A DNA stretch of 59,261 nucleotides, taken from NCBI RefSeq assembly GCF_900186865.1, contig NZ_LT906480.1, positions 4,945,001 through 5,004,261 on the forward strand. Direction: 5' to 3'. The stretch is from Stenotrophomonas maltophilia (GTDB taxonomy: Bacteria; Pseudomonadota; Gammaproteobacteria; Xanthomonadales; Xanthomonadaceae). The position numbers and the translations under genes are program-made. Positions 20,019 to 28,577 of this stretch are shown here, one piece after another. The notes under the pieces were generated by a model that made no database searches, was not told where the DNA came from, and saw only the letters and a program-made list of their open reading frames with translations. The number at the start of each line of letters is the position of its first letter. The stretch's first letter is position 1.

Positions 20019-22058
20019 ATGAACGCGCTGACCGATCGCCAGGCCTGGCTGTTCTCGATCAAGACCTACCTGGCCGCGGTGGCCGCGCTGTACATCGCCA
20101 TGGCCGGCAACCTGTCGCGCCCGTACTGGGCGATGGGCACGGTGTACATCGTCAGCCAGCCGCTGCTGGGCCCAACCCGCGCCAAGGGCGTGTACCGCAT
20201 CGTTGGCACCCTGGTGGCCGGCCTGGCCACCCTGCTGGTGCTGCCGGCGCTGGTGGAAACGCCGCTGGTGCTGAGCGCGGCGATGTCGATCTGGCTGGCC
20301 GGGTGCCTGTTCATGGCCCTGCTCAACCGCGGCCCGCGCGGTTACGCGTTCCTGCTGGCCGGCTACACCACCGCCTTCATCGGCTTCCCGGCCGTGACCT
20401 CGCCGGAGACCATCTTCGACACCGTGGTGGCGCGCAGCGAGGAGATCATCCTCGGCACCGTGGTGGCAGTGCTGTTTGCTTCGCTGCTGTTCCCGGCCTC
20501 GGTACGCCCGATGCTGCGCGCCCGCATCGGCAACTGGATGGAGGACGCGGCGCAGTGGTGCCGGCAGATCCTCGAACGCGGCCGCGCGCACGCGCCGCGC
20601 AACCGGCTCGCCGCCGACCTGGTGCAGTTCGAGGCGCTGATCGAGTTCCTGCGCCGCGACGACCCGCGCCATGCCGGTTCGGCCGTGTCGATGGAGCGGC
20701 TGCGCGAGCGCATGCTGCTGCTGTTGCCGGTGCTGTCCTCGATTGCCGACCGCCTGAGTGCGCTGCGCAGCGACGGCCAGGACCTGCCCGAGGGGCTGCC
20801 GGCACTGGTCGATGACATCCACGACTGGCTGGATGGCCCGACCAACGCCAGCGAATACGCCCGCCTGCGCGCGCGCATCAGTGCGTTGAAGCCGCAGGTG
20901 GACCGCGACCTGCAGCACCTGCAGCTGGCCAGCCTGCTGCTGCGCCTGGAGGAACTGGTGGACCTGTGGCAGGACTGCCGCACCCTGCAGCACGCGATCG
21001 ACCAGGGCACTGCGCCGCTGGACCGTGCGCACTACCGCATCCGCACCGAACGCGTGGCCGCCGACAAGCACGTCGACTATGGCATGGCGCTGTTCTCCGC
21101 GCTCAGTGCCGGCGCGGCGCTGATGAGCTACTGCGTGCTGTGGATCGCGCTGGGGTGGGAAGGCGGTGGCAACGGCGCGATGATGGCCGCAGTGACCGCC
21201 GCGTTCTTCGCCGCACAGGACGATCCGGCGCCGAGCATGGTGTCGTTCCTGGTGTGGGCGATGGTCGCCTCGGTGGTGGCCGGAGTGTACCTGTTCGGCG
21301 TGTTCCCGGCGGTGCACGACTTCGGCCTGCTGGCGTTGGTGCTGGCGGTGGCGTTCCTGCCGCTGGGGCTGATGCTGCACCACCCCAAGAGCGCGCTGTT
21401 CGCGCTGCCACTGACCGTGAACCTGGCCGCGCTGCTGAGCCTGCAGAACACCTACAGTGCCAACATCCAGACCTTCCTCAACTCGTCCATCGCGATGTTC
21501 ATCGGCATTGGCTTCGCGGTAGTGATGACGCGCCTGTTCCGTTCGGTGGGCGCCGAGTGGACCGCGCGCCGGCTGGTGCGGCAGGGCTGGACCACGCTGG
21601 CCGAAGCCGCCGAAGGTCGTGGCCAGCAGGACCGCCAGCGCTTCGCCGCGCGCATGCTTGACCTGCTGGGCCTGCTCGCGCCGCGCCTGGCGGCGACGCC
21701 GGAGGGCAGCGACATCGCGTCGGTGGACATGCTCAATGAAGCACGCATCGGCCTGAACATCCTGCAGCTGCGCCGCGCCCGGCTGGAACTTCCCGAGCGC
21801 AGTCGCGAGGCGGTCGAGCACATTCTGGAAGAGGTCGCCGTGCACTACCGCCGGCAGATCGCCGCGCGCAAACCGATTGTGGCGGCCGAGGCGCTGCGCG
21901 AGCGGCTGGATACTTCGCTGGGCCGGGTCGGTAGCGTGGCCGCCTGCAAGGCCCGCGATGAAGCCCTGATGGGCCTGATCGGCCTGCGCTTCGCGCTGTT
22001 CCCGGAGGCGAAGGCGCTGGCGCCGGGCCTGGCGATGAGTGCAGCCGGACAGCCGTAG
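20019..22058 (+). CDS. FUSC family inner-membrane efflux protein (AaeB/fusaric-acid-resistance type)
   Basis: A 679-residue inner-membrane protein of the FUSC family, related to AaeB and to fusaric-acid resistance pumps. Two clusters of hydrophobic segments (about residues 10-170 and 350-510) are separated by a cytoplasmic helical region, and a helical C-terminal domain ends the protein. SRPYWAMGTVYIVSQPLLG is the usual family start. It begins 3 bp after the channel gene. Aromatic carboxylic acids are the likely substrates. It may be related to the Stenotrophomonas fusaric-acid pump, but that one is described with a LysR regulator, unlike this locus. Confidence 0.87.
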   Translation: MNALTDRQAWLFSIKTYLAAVAALYIAMAGNLSRPYWAMGTVYIVSQPLLGPTRAKGVYRIVGTLVAGLATLLVLPALVETPLVLSAAMSIWLAGCLFMALLNRGPRGYAFLLAGYTTAFIGFPAVTSPETIFDTVVARSEEIILGTVVAVLFASLLFPASVRPMLRARIGNWMEDAAQWCRQILERGRAHAPRNRLAADLVQFEALIEFLRRDDPRHAGSAVSMERLRERMLLLLPVLSSIADRLSALRSDGQDLPEGLPALVDDIHDWLDGPTNASEYARLRARISALKPQVDRDLQHLQLASLLLRLEELVDLWQDCRTLQHAIDQGTAPLDRAHYRIRTERVAADKHVDYGMALFSALSAGAALMSYCVLWIALGWEGGGNGAMMAAVTAAFFAAQDDPAPSMVSFLVWAMVASVVAGVYLFGVFPAVHDFGLLALVLAVAFLPLGLMLHHPKSALFALPLTVNLAALLSLQNTYSANIQTFLNSSIAMFIGIGFAVVMTRLFRSVGAEWTARRLVRQGWTTLAEAAEGRGQQDRQRFAARMLDLLGLLAPRLAATPEGSDIASVDMLNEARIGLNILQLRRARLELPERSREAVEHILEEVAVHYRRQIAARKPIVAAEALRERLDTSLGRVGSVAACKARDEALMGLIGLRFALFPEAKALAPGLAMSAAGQP

Positions 22059-22091
22059 CGCGATACCCTGTGCAGCCACAGACCCCGCGCA

Positions 22092-22130
22092 GGGGTCAGA
22101 GCCCTCGCCTGCGGAGAGGGATCCGACCCT
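22092..22130 (+). repeat. GGGGTC hairpin family, degenerate copy
   Basis: An imperfect hairpin running from GGGGTCAGAGCCC to GGGATCCGACCCT, 22 bp before the start of the small CDS at 22153. It has the same polarity as the copies at 22976 and 36272. Confidence 0.6.
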
Positions 22131-22152
22131 GGCGCTGCAACAGGACGGTTCA

Positions 22153-22551
22153 ATGAGTTACGACATGATGGTGTTCGAGGCCAGCGCCGCGCCACGCGAG
22201 GCGGCGGCCTTCATCGCCTGGTTCGAGAAGCAGACGCAGTGGAACGAGCGCCACGAGTACGACGACCCGGTGGTCAGCAGCCCAGCGCTGCAGGCGTGGT
22301 TCGCGGAGATGGCGCGGGAATTCCCGCCGTTGAACGGCCCGCTGAGCAACGACGATGACGACCGTGCCGAGGTGACCGAGTACAGCATCGGCCGCGAGGT
22401 GATCTACGGCGCGTTTGCCTATTCGGTGGCCGAGCGCGCGCACGGCCGCGTGCAGGACCTGGCCGAGAAGCACGGCGTGGGCTTCTTCGACGTGAGTGCG
22501 GATGAAGCGGCGATCGTGTTCCCGGATGGGCTGGTGCTGATCGCGGAATAG
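22153..22551 (+). CDS. Conserved hypothetical protein
   Basis: A 132-residue soluble acidic protein starting MSYDMMVFEASAAPREAAAF. It has no signal peptide or membrane segment. The codon pattern and a clean alpha/beta composition support a real gene. I do not recognise a named family; proteins with the MSYDMMVF start are known as uncharacterised proteins in several bacteria. It follows the FUSC gene after 94 bp but a hairpin lies between, so membership in the efflux operon is doubtful. An in-frame upstream ATG at 22039 would overlap the FUSC gene and the hairpin. Confidence 0.7.
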   Translation: MSYDMMVFEASAAPREAAAFIAWFEKQTQWNERHEYDDPVVSSPALQAWFAEMAREFPPLNGPLSNDDDDRAEVTEYSIGREVIYGAFAYSVAERAHGRVQDLAEKHGVGFFDVSADEAAIVFPDGLVLIAE

Positions 22552-22628
22552 GTGTGGCGGCAGGGCTGCGCCCTGCACCTGCCGAATCAACTTCAACAGC
22601 AACGTCAAAGGCTGGCATTCCGCGGGAT

Positions 22629-22809
22629 GGCGGGGTAGGTCCGGTTGAGGGGGACGCCGTCAACCCATCCATGGGGGCTTGGTCGCCGCTTGCTCGTGTG
22701 CGCTGTCCTGCGCACACGGCAAGACCGGGGTTGGGCGTCCTGCCCAACCCGCCCGAGGCATGCCTCGGGCCCATGCGGCTCACGCCCCCGCACCCGGACC
22801 CACCCCGCC
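22629..22809. repeat. Large palindromic element, copy C
   Basis: Imperfect 27-29-bp inverted repeats (about 22629-22655 and 22781-22809) enclose a core that begins CGCCGTCAACCCATCC, as in copy A. This copy is longer because three extra hairpins lie inside (about 22695-22718, 22731-22750 and 22751-22770). It occupies much of the 470-bp gap between two convergent genes; no gene is seen in the gap. Confidence 0.65.
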
Positions 22810-22852
22810 TTCGACAGCTTCCTGCGATCTGCCGGCACGGCGTTCTGCTCTG

Positions 22853-22878
22853 GTGGGTGTCGACCTTGGTCGACACGG
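22853..22878. repeat. Short REP-like hairpin
   Basis: Arms GTGTCGACC and GGTCGACAC around TT, preceded by GTGG; the same layout as 16564-16590 with another stem sequence. A GTAGAT follows at once. Confidence 0.55.
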
Positions 22879-22928
22879 TAGATCCCGGCATGCGTGGATG
22901 AACGTCGGAATGATCGAAGTACGCTTTT

Positions 22929-22951
22929 GTAGAGTCGAGCCATGCTCGACT
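22929..22951 (+). repeat. GTAG REP variant
   Basis: A GTAG head is followed by the stem AGTCGAGC-CAT-GCTCGACT. It belongs to the GTAG REP family but with a different stem from the main GCCGGCC type. Confidence 0.65.
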
Positions 22952-22975
22952 GCTTCTGCCTGGCGATCAGGTGAA

Positions 22976-23016
22976 GGGGTCAGAGCCCGTTCCCGATGGG
23001 AACGGGATCCGACCCC
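22976..23016 (+). repeat. GGGGTC hairpin family copy, 3' of recD
   Basis: A hairpin with outer arms GGGGTC...GACCCC and inner arms CCCGTTCCC / GGGAACGGG. It carries the conserved G-to-A mismatch that sets its polarity. It ends 3 bp before the recD stop and may act in transcript termination or 3'-end stability. Confidence 0.8.
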
Positions 23017-23019
23017 GAT

Positions 23020-24900
23020 TCAGAACAACTGGCCCTGCACCGTGGGCTGTTCGATGCGCGCCGGTGCTTCGGCCACCGCTTCCGCACCCAGCCGCCAGGC
23101 CAGGCCACCCAATCGGCTGGCGTGGCGTTTCAACGCGGCCTGCAGCACCTCTGCGCTGCCCGCCACATGCAGCACCTGGCGGGCGCGGGTCAGGCCGGTG
23201 TAGACCAGCTCGCGCGACAGCACGCGGCTGTCCTGGCGCGGCAGCTGCAACCACACTTCATCGAACTCCGAGCCCTGCGCCTTGTGCACGGTCATCGCAA
23301 AGGCGCTTTCGTGCGCGGGCAGTGCGGCCGGGTGGAAGGCGCGCGGCTGGTCGACGCTGTCGCCAGGGAACCAGGCCACCATCGCGCCGCTGCCATCGCG
23401 CAGGCAGATGCCGATATCGCCGTTGAACAGGCGGTGCCGGTAGCTGTTCTCGGTGACCAGCAGCAGGCGGCCCTGGAAGTAGCCCGGGGTGTTGCCAGCC
23501 AGCAGCTGTTCGATGCGGCTGTTGAGCCCGCGCGCACCCTGCGGGCCTTCGCGCAACGCGGTCAGCACGCGCAGGCGCCCGGCCTGCTGCAAGGCAAGCA
23601 CTGGATCGGCCGCGTCGGCCAGTGCACGCCAGTGGCCCAGCAGGTGCTCGCGCTGGCCACGCAATGGATCGGCCTCTCCTTCGTGGAAATGCACGCCTGC
23701 CAGCGATCCACCGCGCAGCAGCTGCAATGCGGTGCTGCTGTCGCCTTCGCGCACGGCATGCGCCAGCGGTGCCAGGTCCAGCGCATCGCTTTGCCGGTAA
23801 CCACGTTGCAGCTGCACGCGGCGGCCGGCGAAGGCGCGCGGCGTGGCCTGCGGCTGCAACGTGGCCGGTGCCAACAGACCCTGCAGTGCCTGCGCATCAT
23901 CGGCGCGGGTGCCGATGCCATCACCGCTGGCGCGCAGGATCGCGCTGAGCACATCACCGGCTTCGACCGAGGGCAACTGATCGGGGTCGCCAAGCAGGAT
24001 CAGGCGGGTGCCGCTGGCGATCGCGTCGACCAGCTTGGCCATCATCGGCAGATCGATCATCGAGGCTTCGTCGACCACCACCACGTCCACCGGCAGCGGG
24101 TTGTCGGCGTGGTGGCGGAAGCGTGGCGAATCCGGGATCACGCCGAGCAGGCGATGCAGGGTGGTGCCGGTACTGGGCAATGCCGCGCACAGCGCCGGGT
24201 CCACGCCGTTCTCCTGCAGGCGCTGCACGGCCAGACGCAGGCTCTCGGCCATGCGCTCGGCGGCGCGTCCGGTAGGCGCGGCCAGCGCCACTTCGGGCAG
24301 CGGCTGGCCGGCGTGCCGGGACTGCGCCGCCAGCAGCAGCAACAGGCGCGCGATGGTGGTGGTCTTGCCGGTGCCGGGGCCGCCAGTCACCAGCGCCAGC
24401 GGATGGCGCAGGGTCACGCCGGCGGCACGGGCCTGGTGATCCTCGCTGCCCGATGCCTGCGGGAACAGCTGCGCGAACAAGGGTGCCAGCGCTGCCATGT
24501 CCGGTGCCGGCAGCGGATGCCGGCCGATGCGCTGCAGCCCGGCGGCCAACTGCCGTTCGTACTCGCGGTAGCGGCGCAGGTAGAGCAGGCCGTTCTCCAG
24601 CACCAGCGGCGCATCCTCGGCGATGGCGTCGGCCTGCTCGGGTATAGCCACCCAAGGCGATGCGCGCAGTTGTGCCAGCCAGTCCTGCGCGGCGGGCCAC
24701 TCGGGCACCCCTTCCAGCAGGCGCTGCGGCTGCGCCGGATCGAAGCCGGCGTGGCCCTGCGCCACCGCCAGCGAGGCCAGCGCCGCCGCCAGCGCCACGC
24801 TCTCCGGCGTGTCGCCGCGCAGCCGCATCAGGCTGGTCGCCAACGCGTGGTCGAGGGTGCGCAGCAGGCCCTTCTGGTGCAGTTCCTTCAGCAGGCTCAT
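23020..24900 (-). CDS. recD: Exodeoxyribonuclease V alpha subunit RecD
   Basis: RecD is the fast 5'-3' helicase motor of RecBCD, which processes double-strand ends. The 626-residue protein has Walker A GGPGTGKT at residues 173-180, Walker B VVVVDEASMIDLPMM and the C-terminal UvrD-like motifs TVHKAQGSEFDEVW and YTGLTRAR. E. coli RecD has 608 residues. The start overlaps the recB stop by 4 bp (ATGA). It is the last gene of the recCBD operon, with a palindrome at its 3' end. Confidence 0.95.
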   Translation of the reverse strand: MSLLKELHQKGLLRTLDHALATSLMRLRGDTPESVALAAALASLAVAQGHAGFDPAQPQRLLEGVPEWPAAQDWLAQLRASPWVAIPEQADAIAEDAPLVLENGLLYLRRYREYERQLAAGLQRIGRHPLPAPDMAALAPLFAQLFPQASGSEDHQARAAGVTLRHPLALVTGGPGTGKTTTIARLLLLLAAQSRHAGQPLPEVALAAPTGRAAERMAESLRLAVQRLQENGVDPALCAALPSTGTTLHRLLGVIPDSPRFRHHADNPLPVDVVVVDEASMIDLPMMAKLVDAIASGTRLILLGDPDQLPSVEAGDVLSAILRASGDGIGTRADDAQALQGLLAPATLQPQATPRAFAGRRVQLQRGYRQSDALDLAPLAHAVREGDSSTALQLLRGGSLAGVHFHEGEADPLRGQREHLLGHWRALADAADPVLALQQAGRLRVLTALREGPQGARGLNSRIEQLLAGNTPGYFQGRLLLVTENSYRHRLFNGDIGICLRDGSGAMVAWFPGDSVDQPRAFHPAALPAHESAFAMTVHKAQGSEFDEVWLQLPRQDSRVLSRELVYTGLTRARQVLHVAGSAEVLQAALKRHASRLGGLAWRLGAEAVAEAPARIEQPTVQGQLF

Positions 24901-27900
24901 GCGCTGGCCCCACGGGCACGTGCGGCCAGTTCGGCCTGGGCCTGTTCGCCACCGGCGAACAACGCATCCAGCGCATCCACCAGCGCCAGCGGGAAGCGGT
25001 CCACGTGCACGCCGTTGCCGGTGCCATCGAGGCCGCGGCAGAACAGGTAGCGGATGCCGCCCATGTCACGGTCGTAGTCGTAGGCCGCGCCCAGGCGGAA
25101 GCGCAGCCAGCGATGCAGGGCCACGGTATAGATCAGCGCCTGCAGGTCGTACTCGCTGTGGCGCATGGCGATGGCCAGCAGGTCCGGGCTGTAGCCGGGC
25201 AGACGATTGGATTTGTAGTCGAGCACGTACCAGCGACCGTCGCGCACGTAGGTCAGATCGATCATGCCGGTCATCAGCCCTTCCAGGCGGCGGCGCTGGC
25301 CGAAGCCTCGACGACCACTGGAAACACCGTGGGCATGCAGCACCTGCAGCAGCGCCGGCACCGTGGTCGGCTCGATGGCGAAATGGAAGTCGATTTCCGC
25401 GCGCCGCTCGCCTTCGCCCAGGCTGTAAAGGGCGCCGCCTTCGGGCAGCGGCACGGTGAGCGTGTGGCCGACCAGCGGCACCAGCACGGCCACGCCATCG
25501 TCCAGGTCGACGTCGGCATAGCCTTCGTCATGCAGCGCCTTGCGTAGCACCTCGGCTTGTCCCTCGGGCGCTTCCCGGCCCGGCTTCCAGTCACCCCAGG
25601 CAGCGAAGTCGACGTTCTCCATCGCCTCGTGCAGCACGTTGCCGAAGCGGCTGCCCATGAAGCGCGGGTCGATCGGCGCGCTGTCTTCGACGACGGCGGT
25701 GGGTTCGGGCAGCGCCGGTTCCAGCGGCAGCTCCGGGCCGGCCGGTTCATCGGCGGCCGGTGCCGGCAGCTCGGTGGCGGCGGCTTCAATATCACTGCCA
25801 GCGCCCGCATCGGCATGCGCCAGCTGGGTGAAGCTGTACACCCACCAGTCGTGCGGCACGCGCCGGGTCAGAGCACGCACCGCCGGAAGGTCACCTTCCA
25901 CTTCGGCCGCCAGCTGCGGCAGCGCGGCCGGTGCCTCGCTGTCATCAATATGCACATCGGCGTGCGCGCGCAGCGCCTGCAGGTCACCCAGCAGCGGCGC
26001 CAGGCGCGTCCTGCCGAGCCCGGCCAGATCACCCACGGCGATCCACAGCGCATGCTCGGCACGGGTCAGTCCCACATAGAGCAGGCGCGCATCCTCGGCC
26101 CGCTGCTCGCGCTCACGCTGCGCGTTGGCCGCTTCCCAGGCCTCGTCCTTGTCCAGCTTCCAGTGCAGCTGGCGCTGGCCCCCAAAGTGCACGGTGCAGT
26201 GCGAGGCGGTGTTCGGCGCGCCGCCGTCGATGCCGACGAAGGGCAGGAACACCAGCGGATACTCCAGGCCCTTGCTCTTGTGCAGGGTGATGATCTGCAC
26301 GCGGCGCGCATCCGACTCCAGGCGCAGGAGCTGCTGCTCGTCATCCTGGTCGGCACTGGCCATCTGCCCCTGCAGCCAGTCCAGCAGGCCATGCATGCCC
26401 AGCGCCTGCGCCGAGGCCTCCTGCAGCAGTTCACCCAGCTGCAGGTAATTGGTCAGGCGGCGCTCGCCATCGATCAGCGCCAGCAGGCGTTCACCCTGTG
26501 CGGCACAGACATCGGCAATCACTGCGAACGGTCCGCCGCGCTGCCAGCGCTCGCGCCAATGCAGCAGCTGTGCCTGGAACCCGCGTTGCAGGTCACCTTC
26601 GCGTTCCATTGCCGCGATCGCGCTGGCCCGCTGGCCAAGCAGCACGGTGGCCAGCGCTGCACGCAGGCGGCCTTCGTCGGCCGGTTGCAGCAGTGCCAGC
26701 AGCAGCGCACGAAGGTCGCGGGCTTCAGCAGTGGCGAACAGGCTCTGCTTGCCGGCCGCCACCGCGGGAATGCCGACAGCGGCCAGCGCACGCTGTACCA
26801 GGGTGGCCTCGCGATGCGAGCGCACCAGCACCGCGATATCACCGGGCTGCACCGGTCGCCCACGCAACACGGCATTGCCCGCACGCGCCTCGACCAGGAT
26901 CTGGTGAATCGCGGCCACGCAGGCCTGGGTGGCCGCATCGCGCGAGGCGTCGGCACTCAACGCCTTGTCGCCACCACTGCGCAGCACACGCAGGGTGAGC
27001 GCCGCGGCGGCATGGCCGTCGCGCTGGTAGTCCTCGTCGGTACGCACGCCACCGGCACGCACCGGCTCGAACTGGATGTCGCGCTCGAGGAAGGCGTCTT
27101 CGCCACCGTTGTCGTACAGCGCCTGCAACGCGCGCAGCACAGACGGTCGCGAGCGGAAGTTCTGGTCCAGCACCGGCGCCTGCTGCGCCACCTGCTTGGC
27201 CTTCAGGTAGGTGTGGATATCACCGCCGCGGAAACCGTAGATCGCCTGCTTGGGGTCGCCGATCAGGAACAGCGCCGGCGCCAGGCCCAGCTCGCGCACC
27301 TCCGGCGAATCGCCGAACACGGTGTGGAAGATGCCCCACTGGCGGTCGTCGGTATCCTGGAACTCATCGACCAGTGCGATGCGGTACTGCGCACGCAGTT
27401 GCCCGACCAGCGTCAGTCGCTGCGGACCTTCCAGGGCGAGCGCTACGCCATCGATCAGATCGTCGTAGGTCTGGACCCGGCGCGTACGCTTCAGCGCCTG
27501 CAGGCGCTGCGTGGCTTCGGCGCGAAGCGCGTGCAGGAAATTCAGCGCGGTACCACGCAGCCAGGCATCGCGTTCGGCCAGCAGCGCGACATAGCGCGAC
27601 AACGGCGCCTGCAATGGCGACGACGGCGTGCGATCCAGGCATTTCTTGTTGGTCTTGTCGGCCAGCACCTCCGGCAGCAGTGCCGGCAGGCGCTCGCTGA
27701 CCAGCAGCTCGCGCGGGTCGCCGCGCTCGGCCCAGGCCAGCAACTGCCGGCCCAGCGGGTGCAGCCAGCCGAGCTTGTAGGACACGCCGTTGATCCACTT
27801 GTTGTCGACGGCATCGCAGAGGTCGATGAAGAACTGCTCGCCATGCTCGCGCACGCTTGCAGACAATGCTTCCGCCGCGCTCTGCAATGCGGGGTGTGGA

Positions 27901-28577
27901 TCGGCCAGCGCCGCCGGCCGTGGCAGCGGATGCAGCGGCGGTGTGCCCAGCAGCGCGCGCAGATCGGCGGCCAGCGCGTCGGGGCTGGACCACAGCCAGG
28001 TCAGCGGCTCCAGCGTGGCCGGGTCGTTGGCATGCACGCGCCACAGATCGGCCGCGAGCTCCTCCAGCAGTTCACGGTCGCTGGCCAGCAGTTCCGGCGG
28101 ATCAAAGGTGTGGCCGCTTTCCAGCGCATGCTCGCGCAGCACGCGGGTACAGAAACCATGAATGGTGAAGATGGACGCCAGGTCGATCTCGTCTGCGGCC
28201 ACCTGCAGGCGGCGTTTCAGTGCGGCGGCGCTCTCGGTGCCGCCCTGCAGATGGCGCTGCAGCACGTCGCGCGTCAATCGTACCTCCGGTGCTTCACCGT
28301 CGGCCGCTTCCAGGTCGACCAGGCGCGCGGCCAGCGCCAGGCGCTCGCGGATGCGCTTGCGCAGTTCCTGGGTGGCGGCATCGGTGAAGGTCACCGCCAG
28401 GATCTGGCCGATGCGCAGGCCCTGCTCCACCACCAGGCGGGTGAACAACGTAGCCAGGGTGAAGGTCTTGCCGGTGCCGGCGCTGGCTTCGATCAGCCGG
28501 ATGCCCTCCAGCGACAGCGCGAGATAGGGATCGCGGCTGAGGGATTCGAGGCCGTCTTCGGCGATGGCGGTGTTCAT
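24897..28577 (-). CDS. recB: Exodeoxyribonuclease V beta subunit RecB
   Basis: RecB provides the 3'-5' helicase and the only nuclease domain of RecBCD. The 1226-residue protein has Walker A SAGTGKT (about residues 32-38), VTFTDAATQELRKRI, the DEAQ-box equivalent LVDEFQDTD and TLHKSKGLEYPLVFLP. The C-terminal PD-(D/E)xK nuclease motif GMIDLTYVRDGRWYVLDYKS keeps the Asp and DYK residues. It overlaps recC and recD by 4 bp at each end, so the three are translationally coupled. Confidence 0.96.
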   Translation of the reverse strand: MNTAIAEDGLESLSRDPYLALSLEGIRLIEASAGTGKTFTLATLFTRLVVEQGLRIGQILAVTFTDAATQELRKRIRERLALAARLVDLEAADGEAPEVRLTRDVLQRHLQGGTESAAALKRRLQVAADEIDLASIFTIHGFCTRVLREHALESGHTFDPPELLASDRELLEELAADLWRVHANDPATLEPLTWLWSSPDALAADLRALLGTPPLHPLPRPAALADPHPALQSAAEALSASVREHGEQFFIDLCDAVDNKWINGVSYKLGWLHPLGRQLLAWAERGDPRELLVSERLPALLPEVLADKTNKKCLDRTPSSPLQAPLSRYVALLAERDAWLRGTALNFLHALRAEATQRLQALKRTRRVQTYDDLIDGVALALEGPQRLTLVGQLRAQYRIALVDEFQDTDDRQWGIFHTVFGDSPEVRELGLAPALFLIGDPKQAIYGFRGGDIHTYLKAKQVAQQAPVLDQNFRSRPSVLRALQALYDNGGEDAFLERDIQFEPVRAGGVRTDEDYQRDGHAAAALTLRVLRSGGDKALSADASRDAATQACVAAIHQILVEARAGNAVLRGRPVQPGDIAVLVRSHREATLVQRALAAVGIPAVAAGKQSLFATAEARDLRALLLALLQPADEGRLRAALATVLLGQRASAIAAMEREGDLQRGFQAQLLHWRERWQRGGPFAVIADVCAAQGERLLALIDGERRLTNYLQLGELLQEASAQALGMHGLLDWLQGQMASADQDDEQQLLRLESDARRVQIITLHKSKGLEYPLVFLPFVGIDGGAPNTASHCTVHFGGQRQLHWKLDKDEAWEAANAQREREQRAEDARLLYVGLTRAEHALWIAVGDLAGLGRTRLAPLLGDLQALRAHADVHIDDSEAPAALPQLAAEVEGDLPAVRALTRRVPHDWWVYSFTQLAHADAGAGSDIEAAATELPAPAADEPAGPELPLEPALPEPTAVVEDSAPIDPRFMGSRFGNVLHEAMENVDFAAWGDWKPGREAPEGQAEVLRKALHDEGYADVDLDDGVAVLVPLVGHTLTVPLPEGGALYSLGEGERRAEIDFHFAIEPTTVPALLQVLHAHGVSSGRRGFGQRRRLEGLMTGMIDLTYVRDGRWYVLDYKSNRLPGYSPDLLAIAMRHSEYDLQALIYTVALHRWLRFRLGAAYDYDRDMGGIRYLFCRGLDGTGNGVHVDRFPLALVDALDALFAGGEQAQAELAARARGASA

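Noticed and set aside
19278..22079. 933-codon open frame on the minus strand opposite the efflux genes
   Set aside because: Low-complexity His/Gln/Arg-rich shadow; the plus strand encodes clear adaptor, channel and FUSC proteins.
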